DNA from: G963691885 sp963691885
GTDB taxonomy: Bacteria > Pseudomonadota > Alphaproteobacteria > UBA8366 > Aestuariispiraceae
NCBI GenBank assembly: GCA_963691885.1
Contig: OY829843.1
Coordinates: 1,922,001 to 1,986,000 of the forward strand
DNA length: 64,000 bases
Direction of reading: 5' to 3'
Below the pieces are notes generated by a model, which was not told the origin of the DNA, ran no database searches, and saw only the letters and a program-made list of their open reading frames with translations. Numbering within the stretch: the first letter of the stretch is position 1; every line of letters begins with the position of its first letter. Positions 53,892 to 62,287 of the stretch are shown here, piece by piece. A program made the translations under genes and the position numbers.

Positions 53892-54923
53892 TCAGTCTTC
53901 GATTTCGGATGCGGCCAATCCGGTGCTGGGTGCGCTCATCGAGCTGCTCCAGAGTTTTTCCAGGTTGTAGAATTCGCGCACTTCGGGGCGAAAGAGATGA
54001 ACAATAATATCGCCCGCATCAATCAGAACCCAGTCCCCCTGGCCTTGGCCATCGACAGTCACCTTTTTGATATCGGCGGCTTTCAAGCGCTCCAGCAGGT
54101 GATCGGCGATGGCAGAGATCTGACGCGCTGAAGTCCCCGAAGCGATGACCATATAGTCCGCCAAGGTGGATTTTCCGGTCAGGTCGATGGTTGTGATTTC
54201 AAGCGCTTTATCATCTTCAAGAGATGAGGTGACTAGATTGGCAAGTGCGGCAGGATCCAGAAGGGCGGCGTTGTTATTCTGGCCTGTTTGAGGCTGCGTT
54301 TGGGGTGTTATGGCCTGTTTCTCCATCCTGTTATGGGCTGGCATCAAGCCTGCCCGAATTGCCGTTGCCGAGGCTTTGTGACGGCGAAACCCTAGATAGG
54401 TCCATGCCGGTGCTTTGCGTAAAGCCAGGCGACGAGACGCCAAACCTGTCACTCTGTACTGGCCGAACCGTTGCGCTGCTTTGCCAGACAGAGCCCTCAA
54501 ATCATAGGCGGGTCTGGTAAATACCGCAATGGGAACAAGGTTAAAGATCTGTGTCCACCCTTTCCACCGCGGCAGCTGAACCATGTTGTCGCTGCCCATC
54601 AACCAGACAAATCTGAAATGTGGATAGCGTTTGACGAGTGCTTTCAGCGTGTCGACTGTATACCGTGTGCCAAGCACGCTTTCGACATCGCTGACATGGA
54701 CCCTACGTTCGGGTTCCGCCGTGATTTCAGCAGAGGTCATCCGCTCATCGAGTGACGCCATCCCGCTTTCCGACTTCAGGGGGTTCTGCGGCGAGACAAG
54801 CCACCAGACCTCATCCAGATTGAGGCGCCGCAACGCCTCTCTGGAAATGTGCAGATGCCCTTCATGGGCCGGGTTAAAGGAACCGCCCAGCAAACCGATG
54901 GTGCGATAGTGTCGCTTTGTCAT
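53892..54923 (-). CDS. nadD: fusion of nicotinate-nucleotide adenylyltransferase (NadD) and ribosomal silencing factor (RsfS)
   Basis: One 343-residue frame joins two normally separate proteins. Residues 1-190 are NadD: GLLGGSFNPAHEGHLHIS with the nucleotidyltransferase HxGH motif, WWLVSPQNPLK, FVWLMGSDNMVQLPRW and the C-terminal SATAIRAGL. Residues about 225-330 are RsfS: LEDDKALEITTIDLTGKSTLADYMVIASGTSARQISAIADHLLERLK (positions given only), then GQGDWVLIDAGDIIVHLFRPEVREFYNLEKLW. A Gln/Asn-rich linker (about 195-220) connects them. No stop lies between. Internal ATGs ending at 54344 and 54326 could allow a separate RsfS. NadD makes nicotinate adenine dinucleotide, and RsfS blocks subunit joining on L14 (uL14). 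Confidence 0.93.
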   Translation of the reverse strand: MTKRHYRTIGLLGGSFNPAHEGHLHISREALRRLNLDEVWWLVSPQNPLKSESGMASLDERMTSAEITAEPERRVHVSDVESVLGTRYTVDTLKALVKRYPHFRFVWLMGSDNMVQLPRWKGWTQIFNLVPIAVFTRPAYDLRALSGKAAQRFGQYRVTGLASRRLALRKAPAWTYLGFRRHKASATAIRAGLMPAHNRMEKQAITPQTQPQTGQNNNAALLDPAALANLVTSSLEDDKALEITTIDLTGKSTLADYMVIASGTSARQISAIADHLLERLKAADIKKVTVDGQGQGDWVLIDAGDIIVHLFRPEVREFYNLEKLWSSSMSAPSTGLAASEIED

Positions 54924-54957
54924 AATCCGAATACGTTGGGGCTCAAGTCGAGATGGA

Positions 54958-56265
54958 TCAGGGCCTGATCTGACCGTTCCCGCGGACCAGGTATTTGAAG
55001 CTGGTCAGTTGCTCCACACCAACCGGTCCCCTCGCATGCATCCGTCCCGTGGAAATACCGATCTCTGCCCCCATGCCAAATTCGCCGCCATCCGCAAACT
55101 GCGTAGAGGCGTTGTGCATAACGATCGCACTGTCGACTTCACGCAGGAAGTGATCAGCCGTTGCCTGATCTTCGGTGATGATGCTGTCAGTGTGGTTTGA
55201 TCCATAGGTGTTGATGTGATCAATCGCGGCCTGAACGTCTTCGACGACCCGAACAGCAATAATCTTGTCCAGATATTCTGTCACCCAATCTGTATCATTG
55301 GCCGGAATTGTCTGATCAAAAAGTGATTGGGTTTCCGCGTCCCCTCTTATCTCGCAACCCGCTTCATGCAGGTCTTTCAGAATGGGCGGCAACACCGATT
55401 TCGCAACGGCGCGGTCGATCAGCAGTGTTTCTGCAGAACCGCAGATGCCTGTCCGCCTCATCTTTGCGTTCAGCGCGATTGACCGTGCTTTTTCAGGATC
55501 GGCCTCACGATCAATATAGACATGGCACAGCCCGTCCAGATGCGCGAAGACCGGCATTCTGGCATCTTCCATCACCCGCTCGATCAGGCCTCTGCCGCCG
55601 CGCGGCACAATGACATCGACAGAGTTGTTGAGGCGCAACAAAGCCCCGACCGCCGCACGATCGCGGGTCGGTATCATCTGGATCGCGTCGAGTGGCAAGC
55701 CGGCCTCGGCCAGGCCTTCGCGAAGGCATTCAACAATCAGGCTGGAAGAATGCAGGCTTTCAGACCCGCCGCGCAGGATGACGGCGTTTCCCGCAAACAG
55801 GCACAGACCGCCAGCATCCGCTGTCACATTCGGGCGGCTCTCATAGATCACGCCGATGACACCAAGTGGGGTGCTGACCCGCTGCAACTGCAATCCGTTG
55901 GGCCGTTCCCACGATGCCATGATGCTGCCGACAGGGTCGTCCAGCTCAGCTATCGCTTCCAGGCCTGCGGCCATCCCTTCAATCCGGTCGGGGGTGAGGA
56001 GCAGGCGGTCAATCATCGCATTGCTCAGGCCTTTCTCAGTTCCGAATGCGACGTCCTTTTGGTTCGCTTCGATAAGGGCCGCCTGGTGGGCGCGGATTGA
56101 ACGGGCCGCACTTGTCAGTGCCTTGCGTTTGTCATCGGTTTTGACCAGACCAAGCGTTTTTGCAGCGGCGCGGGCTTTGCTGCCGATTGCAGAAACCATG
56201 GCCGCCACTTCCGCTTCGCTGCGATGATCGTCCAATGTTTCAATCTGTCCTGTCGTATCAGCCAT
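54958..56265 (-). CDS. proA: gamma-glutamyl phosphate reductase
   Basis: A 435-residue aldehyde-dehydrogenase-like enzyme of proline synthesis. It has the N-terminal helical region, SWERPNGLQLQRVSTPLGVIGVIYESRPNVTADA (positions about 108-141), the GRGLIERVM segment, the active-site cysteine in RRTGICGSAETLL near residue 275, and HNASTQFADGGEFGMGAEIGIS near the C-terminus. It reduces gamma-glutamyl phosphate from ProB to the semialdehyde. proB lies immediately upstream on the same strand. Confidence 0.96.
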   Translation of the reverse strand: MADTTGQIETLDDHRSEAEVAAMVSAIGSKARAAAKTLGLVKTDDKRKALTSAARSIRAHQAALIEANQKDVAFGTEKGLSNAMIDRLLLTPDRIEGMAAGLEAIAELDDPVGSIMASWERPNGLQLQRVSTPLGVIGVIYESRPNVTADAGGLCLFAGNAVILRGGSESLHSSSLIVECLREGLAEAGLPLDAIQMIPTRDRAAVGALLRLNNSVDVIVPRGGRGLIERVMEDARMPVFAHLDGLCHVYIDREADPEKARSIALNAKMRRTGICGSAETLLIDRAVAKSVLPPILKDLHEAGCEIRGDAETQSLFDQTIPANDTDWVTEYLDKIIAVRVVEDVQAAIDHINTYGSNHTDSIITEDQATADHFLREVDSAIVMHNASTQFADGGEFGMGAEIGISTGRMHARGPVGVEQLTSFKYLVRGNGQIRP

Positions 56266-56331
56266 GATCCGTTCTTTCTGTCTCTACCCTGTACCAGCAT
56301 TTGTCTTGTTTATATCAGTGTGCCCGATTGA

Positions 56332-57498
56332 TCAGGCGGCGTCACCCTTGGCCGTGATTACCGGGCTCTCCAGCGCCATATCGTCCCGATGGATCAGCGC
56401 GGCCCTGCCTTCATAGCCCAGGATGTCCGAAATCTCTGATGAGTGATGCCCGGCAATCTTGCCAGCATCCCGCGCATTGTAAGACGAAAGGCCTGCCCCC
56501 AATCGATGACCGTCCCGATCAATAATAGCGACGGGGTCGCCGCGCTGGAAACCCCCTTTGACTGAGGTGACGCCAGCCGGCAGCAGGCTTTTTCCCCGGG
56601 TGAGGGCGGCGGCCGCACCATCATCGATCGTGATCGTGCCCATGGGTTTCAATGTCCCGGCGATCCATTGTTTGCGCGCGGCGAGGGGTTTGATATCCGT
56701 CGTGAACCAGGTGCAGGGCGCGCCTTCATGAATTGCCTGCAGGGGGTTCAGACCCTGGCCCTTCGCAATCGCCATCGCGCAGCCACCGGCAAGCGCAATC
56801 TTTGCCGCTTCCAGTTTTGTGACCATGCCGCCCGTTGAAATCCCGCCCTGTTCCGCGGAAAGGGTGACGTCACCTGCCATTGCCTCAATCTCTGCCGTGA
56901 TGCGCGGGACATGGGGGATGTGGCGGGCGGTGTTGTCGCGATTGGGATTCGCGGTGTAGAGACCGTCAATATCGCTGAGCAGGATCAACGCATCGGCACT
57001 CACCATGCTGGCCACGCGGGCCGCCAGGCGGTCATTGTCGCCATAGCGGATTTCCGCAGTTGCAACCGTGTCATTCTCGTTGATCACCGGCACGGCACCC
57101 AGGTTGAGCAATTGCAGGATTGTCGCCCTGGCGTTCAGGTGCCGCCGGCGCTCTTCCGTATCAGCCGGGGTCAGCAGGATTTGGGAGGCGATGACGCCTT
57201 GGTTGCCCAGATGCCGCTGATAGGCATGGGCCAGAGTAATCTGACCGGTTGCCGCGGCGGCCTGTTTTTCTTCAAGCTTCAGCGCCTGTCCTGCCAGGCC
57301 CAATTGCCGACGCCCGGCGGCAATCGAACCGGAAGAGACGATCAGAACCTCGGTGCCATTCTTGCGCATCCAGGCAATGTCGCGACAAAGCGCCGAGAGC
57401 CAGTCATCTCTCAGCACACCGCGCCCGTCATCGACCAGCAGGGCTGACCCGATCTTGATAACAACGCGTTTGCAGTGATTAAGGCGGGGCAGATCCAT
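56332..57498 (-). CDS. proB: glutamate 5-kinase
   Basis: A 388-residue enzyme: an amino acid kinase domain (CKRVVIKIGSALLVDDGRG, LIVSSGSIAAGRRQLG, PVINENDTVAT, ALILLSDIDGLYTANP, GGISTGGMVTKLEAAKIAL) plus a C-terminal PUA domain (SLLPAGVTSVKGGFQRGDPV). It phosphorylates glutamate in the first step of proline synthesis. The ATG ending at 57498 has GGGG 9 bases upstream and begins 5 bases after the obgE stop, so the two are closely coupled. The upstream in-frame GTG at 57525 would overlap obgE and is less likely. Confidence 0.95.
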   Translation of the reverse strand: MDLPRLNHCKRVVIKIGSALLVDDGRGVLRDDWLSALCRDIAWMRKNGTEVLIVSSGSIAAGRRQLGLAGQALKLEEKQAAAATGQITLAHAYQRHLGNQGVIASQILLTPADTEERRRHLNARATILQLLNLGAVPVINENDTVATAEIRYGDNDRLAARVASMVSADALILLSDIDGLYTANPNRDNTARHIPHVPRITAEIEAMAGDVTLSAEQGGISTGGMVTKLEAAKIALAGGCAMAIAKGQGLNPLQAIHEGAPCTWFTTDIKPLAARKQWIAGTLKPMGTITIDDGAAAALTRGKSLLPAGVTSVKGGFQRGDPVAIIDRDGHRLGAGLSSYNARDAGKIAGHHSSEISDILGYEGRAALIHRDDMALESPVITAKGDAA

Positions 57499-57503
57499 CG
57501 GCT

Positions 57504-58613
57504 TCACCCCAGATCCGGCGACCATTTGGCCGCTGGTGCCTCCGTTTTCTTGGGCTCCGTCGCCCAGGCATCGGGGGGCAGACCATCATCGGTTTCCGGT
57601 TCGGACGCTGCCTCGAACTCTTCCCGGAAGGCCTCCACCTCCTTGAAGAGGGCGCGCAGAACCGGCACAACACCATCCCCGGTGACACCGGACAGTGCCA
57701 GGATCGGGGACTTGGTCACCCCCCGCAACTCGGCGGTCATTTCCTCAACGAATTCGGGCAGCAAGGCGTCCGTCTTGTTGATGCCGATGATCTCTGGCTT
57801 GTCGCCGAGGTCATGCCCGTATTCCTCCAGCTCATGCCGGATCGTGCGATAGGACTGAACCACATCCATATCGGTCCCGTCGATCAGATGCAGGATGACG
57901 CCGCAGCGTTCGATGTGCCCCAGAAATCGGTCGCCCAGTCCCTGGCCTTCATGGGCACCCTCGATCAGACCGGGCAGGTCAGCGATGACAAATTCCTTTT
58001 GATCCACACCGGCGACGCCCAATTGCGGATGCAATGTGGTGAAGGGGTAGTCCGCGACTTTGGGTCGGGCCTGACTGACAGAGGACAGAAAAGTAGACTT
58101 GCCCGCATTCGGCAGGCCGACAAGGCCCGCATCCGCGATCAGTTTCAGGCGCAGCCAGATCCACTTTTCCTCATTCTCTTCACCGGGTTGGGCAAAGCGG
58201 GGGGCCTGATGGGTGGCTGTCTTGAAATGGGCATTGCCGAAGCCGCCTTTGCCACCGGCCAGCAATCTCACGCGTTGGCCAACCTCTGTCAGGTCGGCGA
58301 GGAGCGTCTCGTTGTCTTCTTCAAAGACCTGGGTCCCGACAGGCAGTTTCAGGACGATATCATCCCCCTTGGCCCCGGTCCGGTCCCGGCCCATGCCATG
58401 CATGCCGCGCTTTGCCTTGAAATGCTGTTGATAACGATAGTCGATCAATGTGTTGAGGCCGCCGACAGCCTCGACAAACACATCACCACCGCGCCCGCCA
58501 TCGCCGCCATTCGGGCCACCGAACTCGATATATTTCTCACGGCGAAAAGACACACAGCCGGTGCCGCCTGCGCCGCTTTGAATAAAGACTTTTGCTTGAT
58601 CGAGAAATTTCAT
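57504..58613 (-). CDS. obgE: GTPase ObgE
   Basis: A 369-residue GTPase. It has the glycine-rich Obg fold at 1-160 (FLDQAKVFIQSGAGGTGCVSFRREKY, PNGGDGGRGGDV), then the G domain with P-loop GLPNAGKSTFLSS near 167, switch regions (DYPFTTLHPQLG), DLPGLIEGAHEG, and NKTD. It acts in ribosome assembly and stress control. The acidic/Pro-rich C-terminal extension is normal for the alphaproteobacterial CgtA group. It is downstream of rplU-rpmA but separated from them by a terminator. Confidence 0.96.
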   Translation of the reverse strand: MKFLDQAKVFIQSGAGGTGCVSFRREKYIEFGGPNGGDGGRGGDVFVEAVGGLNTLIDYRYQQHFKAKRGMHGMGRDRTGAKGDDIVLKLPVGTQVFEEDNETLLADLTEVGQRVRLLAGGKGGFGNAHFKTATHQAPRFAQPGEENEEKWIWLRLKLIADAGLVGLPNAGKSTFLSSVSQARPKVADYPFTTLHPQLGVAGVDQKEFVIADLPGLIEGAHEGQGLGDRFLGHIERCGVILHLIDGTDMDVVQSYRTIRHELEEYGHDLGDKPEIIGINKTDALLPEFVEEMTAELRGVTKSPILALSGVTGDGVVPVLRALFKEVEAFREEFEAASEPETDDGLPPDAWATEPKKTEAPAAKWSPDLG

Positions 58614-58666
58614 CGAATGACCTCTGTTCCGGTGGCCGACTTTTTCAAAGACCCGTTCCGGAAATG

Positions 58667-58695
58667 AAAAAGGGGAACGGTTGAAGCCGTTCCCC
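58667..58695 (-). terminator. intrinsic terminator after rplU-rpmA
   Basis: On the minus strand GGGGAACGG and CCGTTCCCC form a perfect 9-bp stem with a 6-base loop (58672-58695), followed by a run of Ts (58667-58671). It lies between rpmA and obgE, so obgE needs partial readthrough or its own promoter. Confidence 0.92.
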
Positions 58696-58724
58696 CTGTT
58701 CGTTCTTACATGCGGGAAGCGACC

Positions 58725-58991
58725 TTATTCGGCGGCCTCCGGCAGTGGCAAAACGCTTGCAGTGGTGCGATTGCGTGTCTTGCGGAAAGCAACATGTCCG
58801 TCTACCAGCGCAAACAATGTGTGGTCCTTGCCGACGCCGACATTATCGCCTGGATGAACCTTTGTGCCGCGCTGACGCATGATGATGTTGCCGGCAAGAA
58901 CCTGCTCACCACCGAATTTCTTTACACCAAGACGGCGACCGGCTGAGTCGCGTCCGTTCCGTGAACTACCACCAGCTTTTTTATGAGCCAT
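58725..58991 (-). CDS. rpmA: 50S ribosomal protein L27
   Basis: An 88-residue protein with the typical N-terminus AHKKAGGSSRNGRDSAGRRLGVKKFGGE, which reaches towards the peptidyl-transferase centre, and VLAGNIIMRQRGTKVHPGDNVG. Length and sequence are standard, with no added tail. It is co-transcribed with rplU upstream and followed by the terminator at 58667. Confidence 0.97.
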   Translation of the reverse strand: MAHKKAGGSSRNGRDSAGRRLGVKKFGGEQVLAGNIIMRQRGTKVHPGDNVGVGKDHTLFALVDGHVAFRKTRNRTTASVLPLPEAAE

Positions 58992-59076
58992 GACCCGTTC
59001 TCCTTAATTCCGCATCGTGGATGCGTTAAACCTCGATTCGTGCTGGGAGCACCTTTACCCCCGTTGCACATCAATC

Positions 59077-59547
59077 CTATTCTTCAGCGTCTGCCTTTTT
59101 GGCAGCTGCTTTCTTCGCTGTGGCCTTCTTGGCGGTCGCTTTCTTGGCCGTTGCCTTCTTCGAAATTGCCTTTTTAGCGGCTGCTTTTTTGGCCGGTGCC
59201 GGTGCTGCATCAGCTTCGGCAGGTTTTGTTGCGCCACTTGCCACGATGCCGGTGATTTTCAGCACCGTCAAATTCTGGCGGTGACCGCGGCGGCGACGAT
59301 AGTTCTGACGGCGCTTTTTCTTAAAAATCAGCACCTTTTTGTCGCGCAGCTGGTCAACGACTTCGGCCTCAACGGCCGCACCTTCGATGGTCGGTGTGCC
59401 CACGGTCTGGGCGCCATCGGCATCGATCAAAAGTACATCATGCAGGGCGACTGTTGCGCCTGCTTCGGCATCCAGTTTTTCGACGCGAATAACATCATCT
59501 TTCGCGACATGATACTGTTTGCCGCCTGTCTTAACGACTGCGAACAT
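59077..59547 (-). CDS. rplU: 50S ribosomal protein L21 with a lysine/alanine-rich tail
   Basis: A 156-residue protein. Residues 1-103 are ordinary L21 (MFAVVKTGGKQYHVAKDDVI, IFKKKRRQNYRRRRGHRQNLT). After LKITGIVASGATKP it continues with about 50 residues of AKKAx repeats (APAKKAAAKKAISKKATAKK and so on), ending ADAEE. Typical bacterial L21 is about 103 residues, though some alphaproteobacterial L21 proteins have C-terminal extensions. The tail resembles those on Mdh and SucA in this window. Confidence 0.95.
   Translation of the reverse strand: MFAVVKTGGKQYHVAKDDVIRVEKLDAEAGATVALHDVLLIDADGAQTVGTPTIEGAAVEAEVVDQLRDKKVLIFKKKRRQNYRRRRGHRQNLTVLKITGIVASGATKPAEADAAPAPAKKAAAKKAISKKATAKKATAKKATAKKAAAKKADAEE
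59083..59206 (-). repeat. 15-bp periodic coding repeat (rplU tail)
   Basis: About eight units encoding AKKAT, AKKAA or SKKAT pentapeptides, with three near-identical AKKAT units in a row. Same peptide period as the mdh and sucA arrays. Confidence 0.8.
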
Positions 59548-59870
59548 GTTTTATCTCTCTTTTTTCACCGCGCCCTGTGGTGCCAGCGGGTTCAGAAAAA
59601 ACATCAGTTCGTCCTGATAAGCCGCTGATCTTTGGGAAGTTTCTGATAATCGGCCTTATACCGATATCAGTGTCTTCAAGACCTCGGACTGCGCATTAAA
59701 CGCACCGTCGCCGACACCACGTCAGCAAGGATCGGCGGCACTATAGTCAGGACAGCCCCGAAGTCAACGATTGTCTGGGTTTTTGGCCCTGCTCCGCAAT
59801 CATCCCGTGACAGGGCGCTCTGGTCTAGTAGCATTCCCGTCAGTTGCTTCAAAAACAGGGGGTTTTCAGA
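59548..59870. other. divergent spacer between rplU and the hydratase
   Basis: About 320 bases that should hold the rplU-rpmA promoter on the minus strand and the hydratase promoter on the plus strand. No gene or clear structured RNA is visible. AGGGGG precedes the ATG at 59871. Confidence 0.4.
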
Positions 59871-60677
59871 ATGCCAAAATCCATCGACGCCGCAGCCGCT
59901 TTCCTAATGGATGCCCATAAGAACCGTCAGACCTATGTCTCCGTCGCGCCCCTGTTTGATCTGGAAACCATGGAGGACGCCTATGATGTTCAAGTGGCCT
60001 TCGTCGCGCTCAAGAACCAGGCGAGTGGGGCAAAGCCAATCGGGCATAAAATTGCGCTGACCTCAAAGGCGATGCAGGAAATGTGCGGGGTGGACCGACC
60101 CCTGGCCGGGTTTGTAATGGACCAGGTCACCCATCGGAACAGCGCCCCGGCGGAGGCGACCGAGATTCCCGTTGAAAGCTTCATGCATGCGGGGATTGAA
60201 TTTGAACTTGCAGTGTTTGTCGGGGCCGATCTGGTCCCAATCGGCCGCCCCTATACCGGCGATGACATAGCGGCCCATGTAACCGAATGCCTGCCTGCCT
60301 TCGAAATTGTTGAGGACCGGCATTGCGATTATGCGGGGATAGAGGCTCTGGGCCTGGTCGCGGATAATTCCTGGAATGGGGCGGTCGTTCTGGGCCAGGT
60401 GGTGGGCGATTGGCGCGATCTTGACTTCGCCGATGTGCCGGTGACCCTCGAATGGTCCGGCCTTGAACCGGCAAGTTCGAATACTGGCGAAGCGCTGGGC
60501 CACCCGTTCAATGCCGTTGCCTGGATCGCCAATCATCTGATCGCGCGCGGTGAGGTTCTGAAAGCAGGTGAATTCGTCATGACCGGCAGCACGTTAAAGA
60601 CCCGCTTCCCGGAAGGGGACGAGGCGATCACCTATACAATAGAGGGGCTGGGCTCAGTCTCCCTGAAACTCACGTGA
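59871..60677 (+). CDS. 2-keto-4-pentenoate hydratase-like protein (MhpD/fumarylacetoacetate hydrolase superfamily)
   Basis: A 268-residue protein with the MhpD pattern: GHKIALTSKAMQEMCGVDRPLAGFVM near residues 58-83, HAGIEFELAVFVG near 107, CLPAFEIVEDRHCDY near 142, and NTGEALGHPFNAVAWIANHLIARG followed by VMTGSTLKTRFPEGDEAITYTIEGLGSV. Enzymes of this type hydrate 2-hydroxypentadienoates in aromatic meta-cleavage pathways or act as related decarboxylases. No other pathway gene is nearby. The ATG at 59871 follows AGGGGG and is preferred over an upstream in-frame start at 59844. Confidence 0.88.
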   Translation: MPKSIDAAAAFLMDAHKNRQTYVSVAPLFDLETMEDAYDVQVAFVALKNQASGAKPIGHKIALTSKAMQEMCGVDRPLAGFVMDQVTHRNSAPAEATEIPVESFMHAGIEFELAVFVGADLVPIGRPYTGDDIAAHVTECLPAFEIVEDRHCDYAGIEALGLVADNSWNGAVVLGQVVGDWRDLDFADVPVTLEWSGLEPASSNTGEALGHPFNAVAWIANHLIARGEVLKAGEFVMTGSTLKTRFPEGDEAITYTIEGLGSVSLKLT

Positions 60678-60806
60678 CCATGGCTGGCCTTATCCATCAG
60701 AAAATTCCAGACGAGACCGTCTCTGATATAGACAAACCCTGTCCTGGGCGGTAAGCACTGCCTCGCGGTTTGAGGGGCGTCGACCAATTGCCCCATCCAG
60801 CCATGC

Positions 60807-60896
60807 GGAGAGGTGCCGGAGTGGTCGAACGGGGCGGTCTCGAAAACCGTTGTGCGCGCGAGCGTACCCAGGGTTCGAATCCCTGTCTCTCCGCCA
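60807..60896 (+). tRNA. tRNA-Ser (anticodon CGA)
   Basis: A 90-base class II tRNA with encoded CCA. Acceptor GGAGAGG pairs with TCTCTCC. Anticodon arm CGGT-CTCGAAA-ACCG gives CGA, reading UCG. There is a long variable arm (GCGCGCGAGCGTACC region) and T-loop GTTCGAAT. The discriminator base is G, as in serine tRNAs. An IS481 end begins 15 bases downstream. Confidence 0.96.
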
Positions 60897-60911
60897 TTTT
60901 TCTAGGGTCCA

Positions 60912-60956
60912 TACCGGAGACATGGTTTACAGATTATACCGGAGACATGGTTTACA
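60912..60956 (+). repeat. tandem duplication of the IS481 left terminal repeat
   Basis: Two identical 20-base copies at 60912-60931 and 60937-60956 separated by GATTA. Only one matching repeat exists at the right end, so the extra copy is a leftover of a second insertion or an imprecise event. Confidence 0.85.
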
Positions 60957-62124
60957 CCTTGTCCGGCGCGAATGGGTTTTGAGTGGGCTCTACTCTGTTC
61001 TCGTTGGCATCGAAGAACCCTAAATCATAGTGCATGAACGAGACCAGCGAGATCTGGTCATCGACCTCCCGAATGCCGAGTTTCTGCCCTGCGAATACCT
61101 GGCTCAGATTGATCTTTCGCTTCCCGATACAGATACGTCCGCAGCGTGTGACGGTTACGGTTCTGTCATGGAAGGGGTAGTCTGGCTCTGCAGGTGGTGC
61201 GTAAGGCCTGACCGAGGGTGTATAGAGTTCGCCCGGATAGGCACCAGCGAGTGCCTGATGCGGTCGGTCATTGTTGTAAACCTCGACGAAACTGTCGAAG
61301 CGTTCCTGTTGCTGCAGGAAGTTGAAGGCGGCTGGTTTTGTTGTTTCCTGCTTGAGGGTTAGGTGCATCCGCTCATGACGTCCGTTTTGTTGCGGGTTGC
61401 CGGGTTTGATGCGTTCGATATCGATCCCGAGCTGGAGCCACCAGACCGACAGTTTCGACAGGCCGAACAGCGCATGTGGGCTGGCAAAGGGCACGCCATT
61501 GTCGGTACGGATCGCCTTGGGCAGGCCGAACTCCTTGAAAACCCGCTCAAAGACGGAAAAGGCGAAGTCTGATTTGGTTGATTCCAGTCCCTCGCAGGCC
61601 AGCACATAGCGCGTCCGGTAATCTGTGATCGTGAGGGGGTAGCAATACTGTCTGTTGCCCAGCCGGAACTCCCCTTTGTAATCCGCGCACCATAACCCGT
61701 TTGCTTCCGTCGCGGCGCTAAGCGGTGTGCCTTCGGCTTTGTGGCGTCGCCGCTTGCGACGGGCCACCAACCCGTGGCGGTCGAGCACAGCGTGCACTGT
61801 TGAGATCGCGGGTGGCTTAGTGATCGGGAAAGCACGCAGCAGTTTGTCGCGGATTTTTGGCGCGCCCCAGGTTGGATACTCCCGCTTGATCCCGAGAATA
61901 CAGCGCTCAATCTGATAGGGCAGCTTGTTGGCATGCCGATACGGTCGACGGCTGCGGTCATGCAGACCGTCAACGCCACATTCCTTATACCGCTCGAAAA
62001 TTTTATACCCCGTCACCCGCGAGATACCGAACTCCCGGCACAGTGACGCCATCTGCTCACCCTCCAACAGGCGGGCGACAAAACGCACGCGTTCATCCAT
62101 CGGTTTACACTCCTTCCAAGGCAT
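60952..62124 (-). CDS. IS481-family transposase
   Basis: A 390-residue transposase with an N-terminal helix-turn-helix (MASLCREFGISRVTGYKIFERY) and rve-type DDE core: first Asp in NGLWCADYKGEF, second in KAIRTDNGVPFASP, Glu in NGRHERMHLTLKQET. The C-terminal part has YNNDRPHQAL and YPFHDRTVTVTRCGRI. The frame is uninterrupted, so the element may be active. I use the ATG ending at 62124 (MPWKECKPMDERVRFVA), the usual start, rather than a TTG 15 bases upstream. Confidence 0.92.
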   Translation of the reverse strand: MPWKECKPMDERVRFVARLLEGEQMASLCREFGISRVTGYKIFERYKECGVDGLHDRSRRPYRHANKLPYQIERCILGIKREYPTWGAPKIRDKLLRAFPITKPPAISTVHAVLDRHGLVARRKRRRHKAEGTPLSAATEANGLWCADYKGEFRLGNRQYCYPLTITDYRTRYVLACEGLESTKSDFAFSVFERVFKEFGLPKAIRTDNGVPFASPHALFGLSKLSVWWLQLGIDIERIKPGNPQQNGRHERMHLTLKQETTKPAAFNFLQQQERFDSFVEVYNNDRPHQALAGAYPGELYTPSVRPYAPPAEPDYPFHDRTVTVTRCGRICIGKRKINLSQVFAGQKLGIREVDDQISLVSFMHYDLGFFDANENRVEPTQNPFAPDKV

Positions 62125-62287
62125 CCGGGCTCTCCCCAAAATGCCTAATTGTGTAAACCATGTCCCCGGAATGAAATGTCAGCTATCTCTCAGGAAGGAC
62201 AAATCAGACATTTAACAGGTGTTTTGAGGTAAATAGATACCACACCAAAAACCACGTTTTCCAATCCGCCACGCCAACCCCTTCATT

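Larger units (their letters stand above)
60912..62170 (-). mobile_element. IS481-family insertion sequence with duplicated left end
   Basis: The right end (62152-62170) reads TGTAAACCATGTCCCCGGA. The left side contains the inverted counterpart TACCGGAGACATGGTTTACA twice, at 60912-60931 and 60937-60956, 25 bases apart. The transposase stop lies within the inner left repeat. No target duplication is obvious. The element lies just downstream of tRNA-Ser, so the tRNA is intact. Confidence 0.8.
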
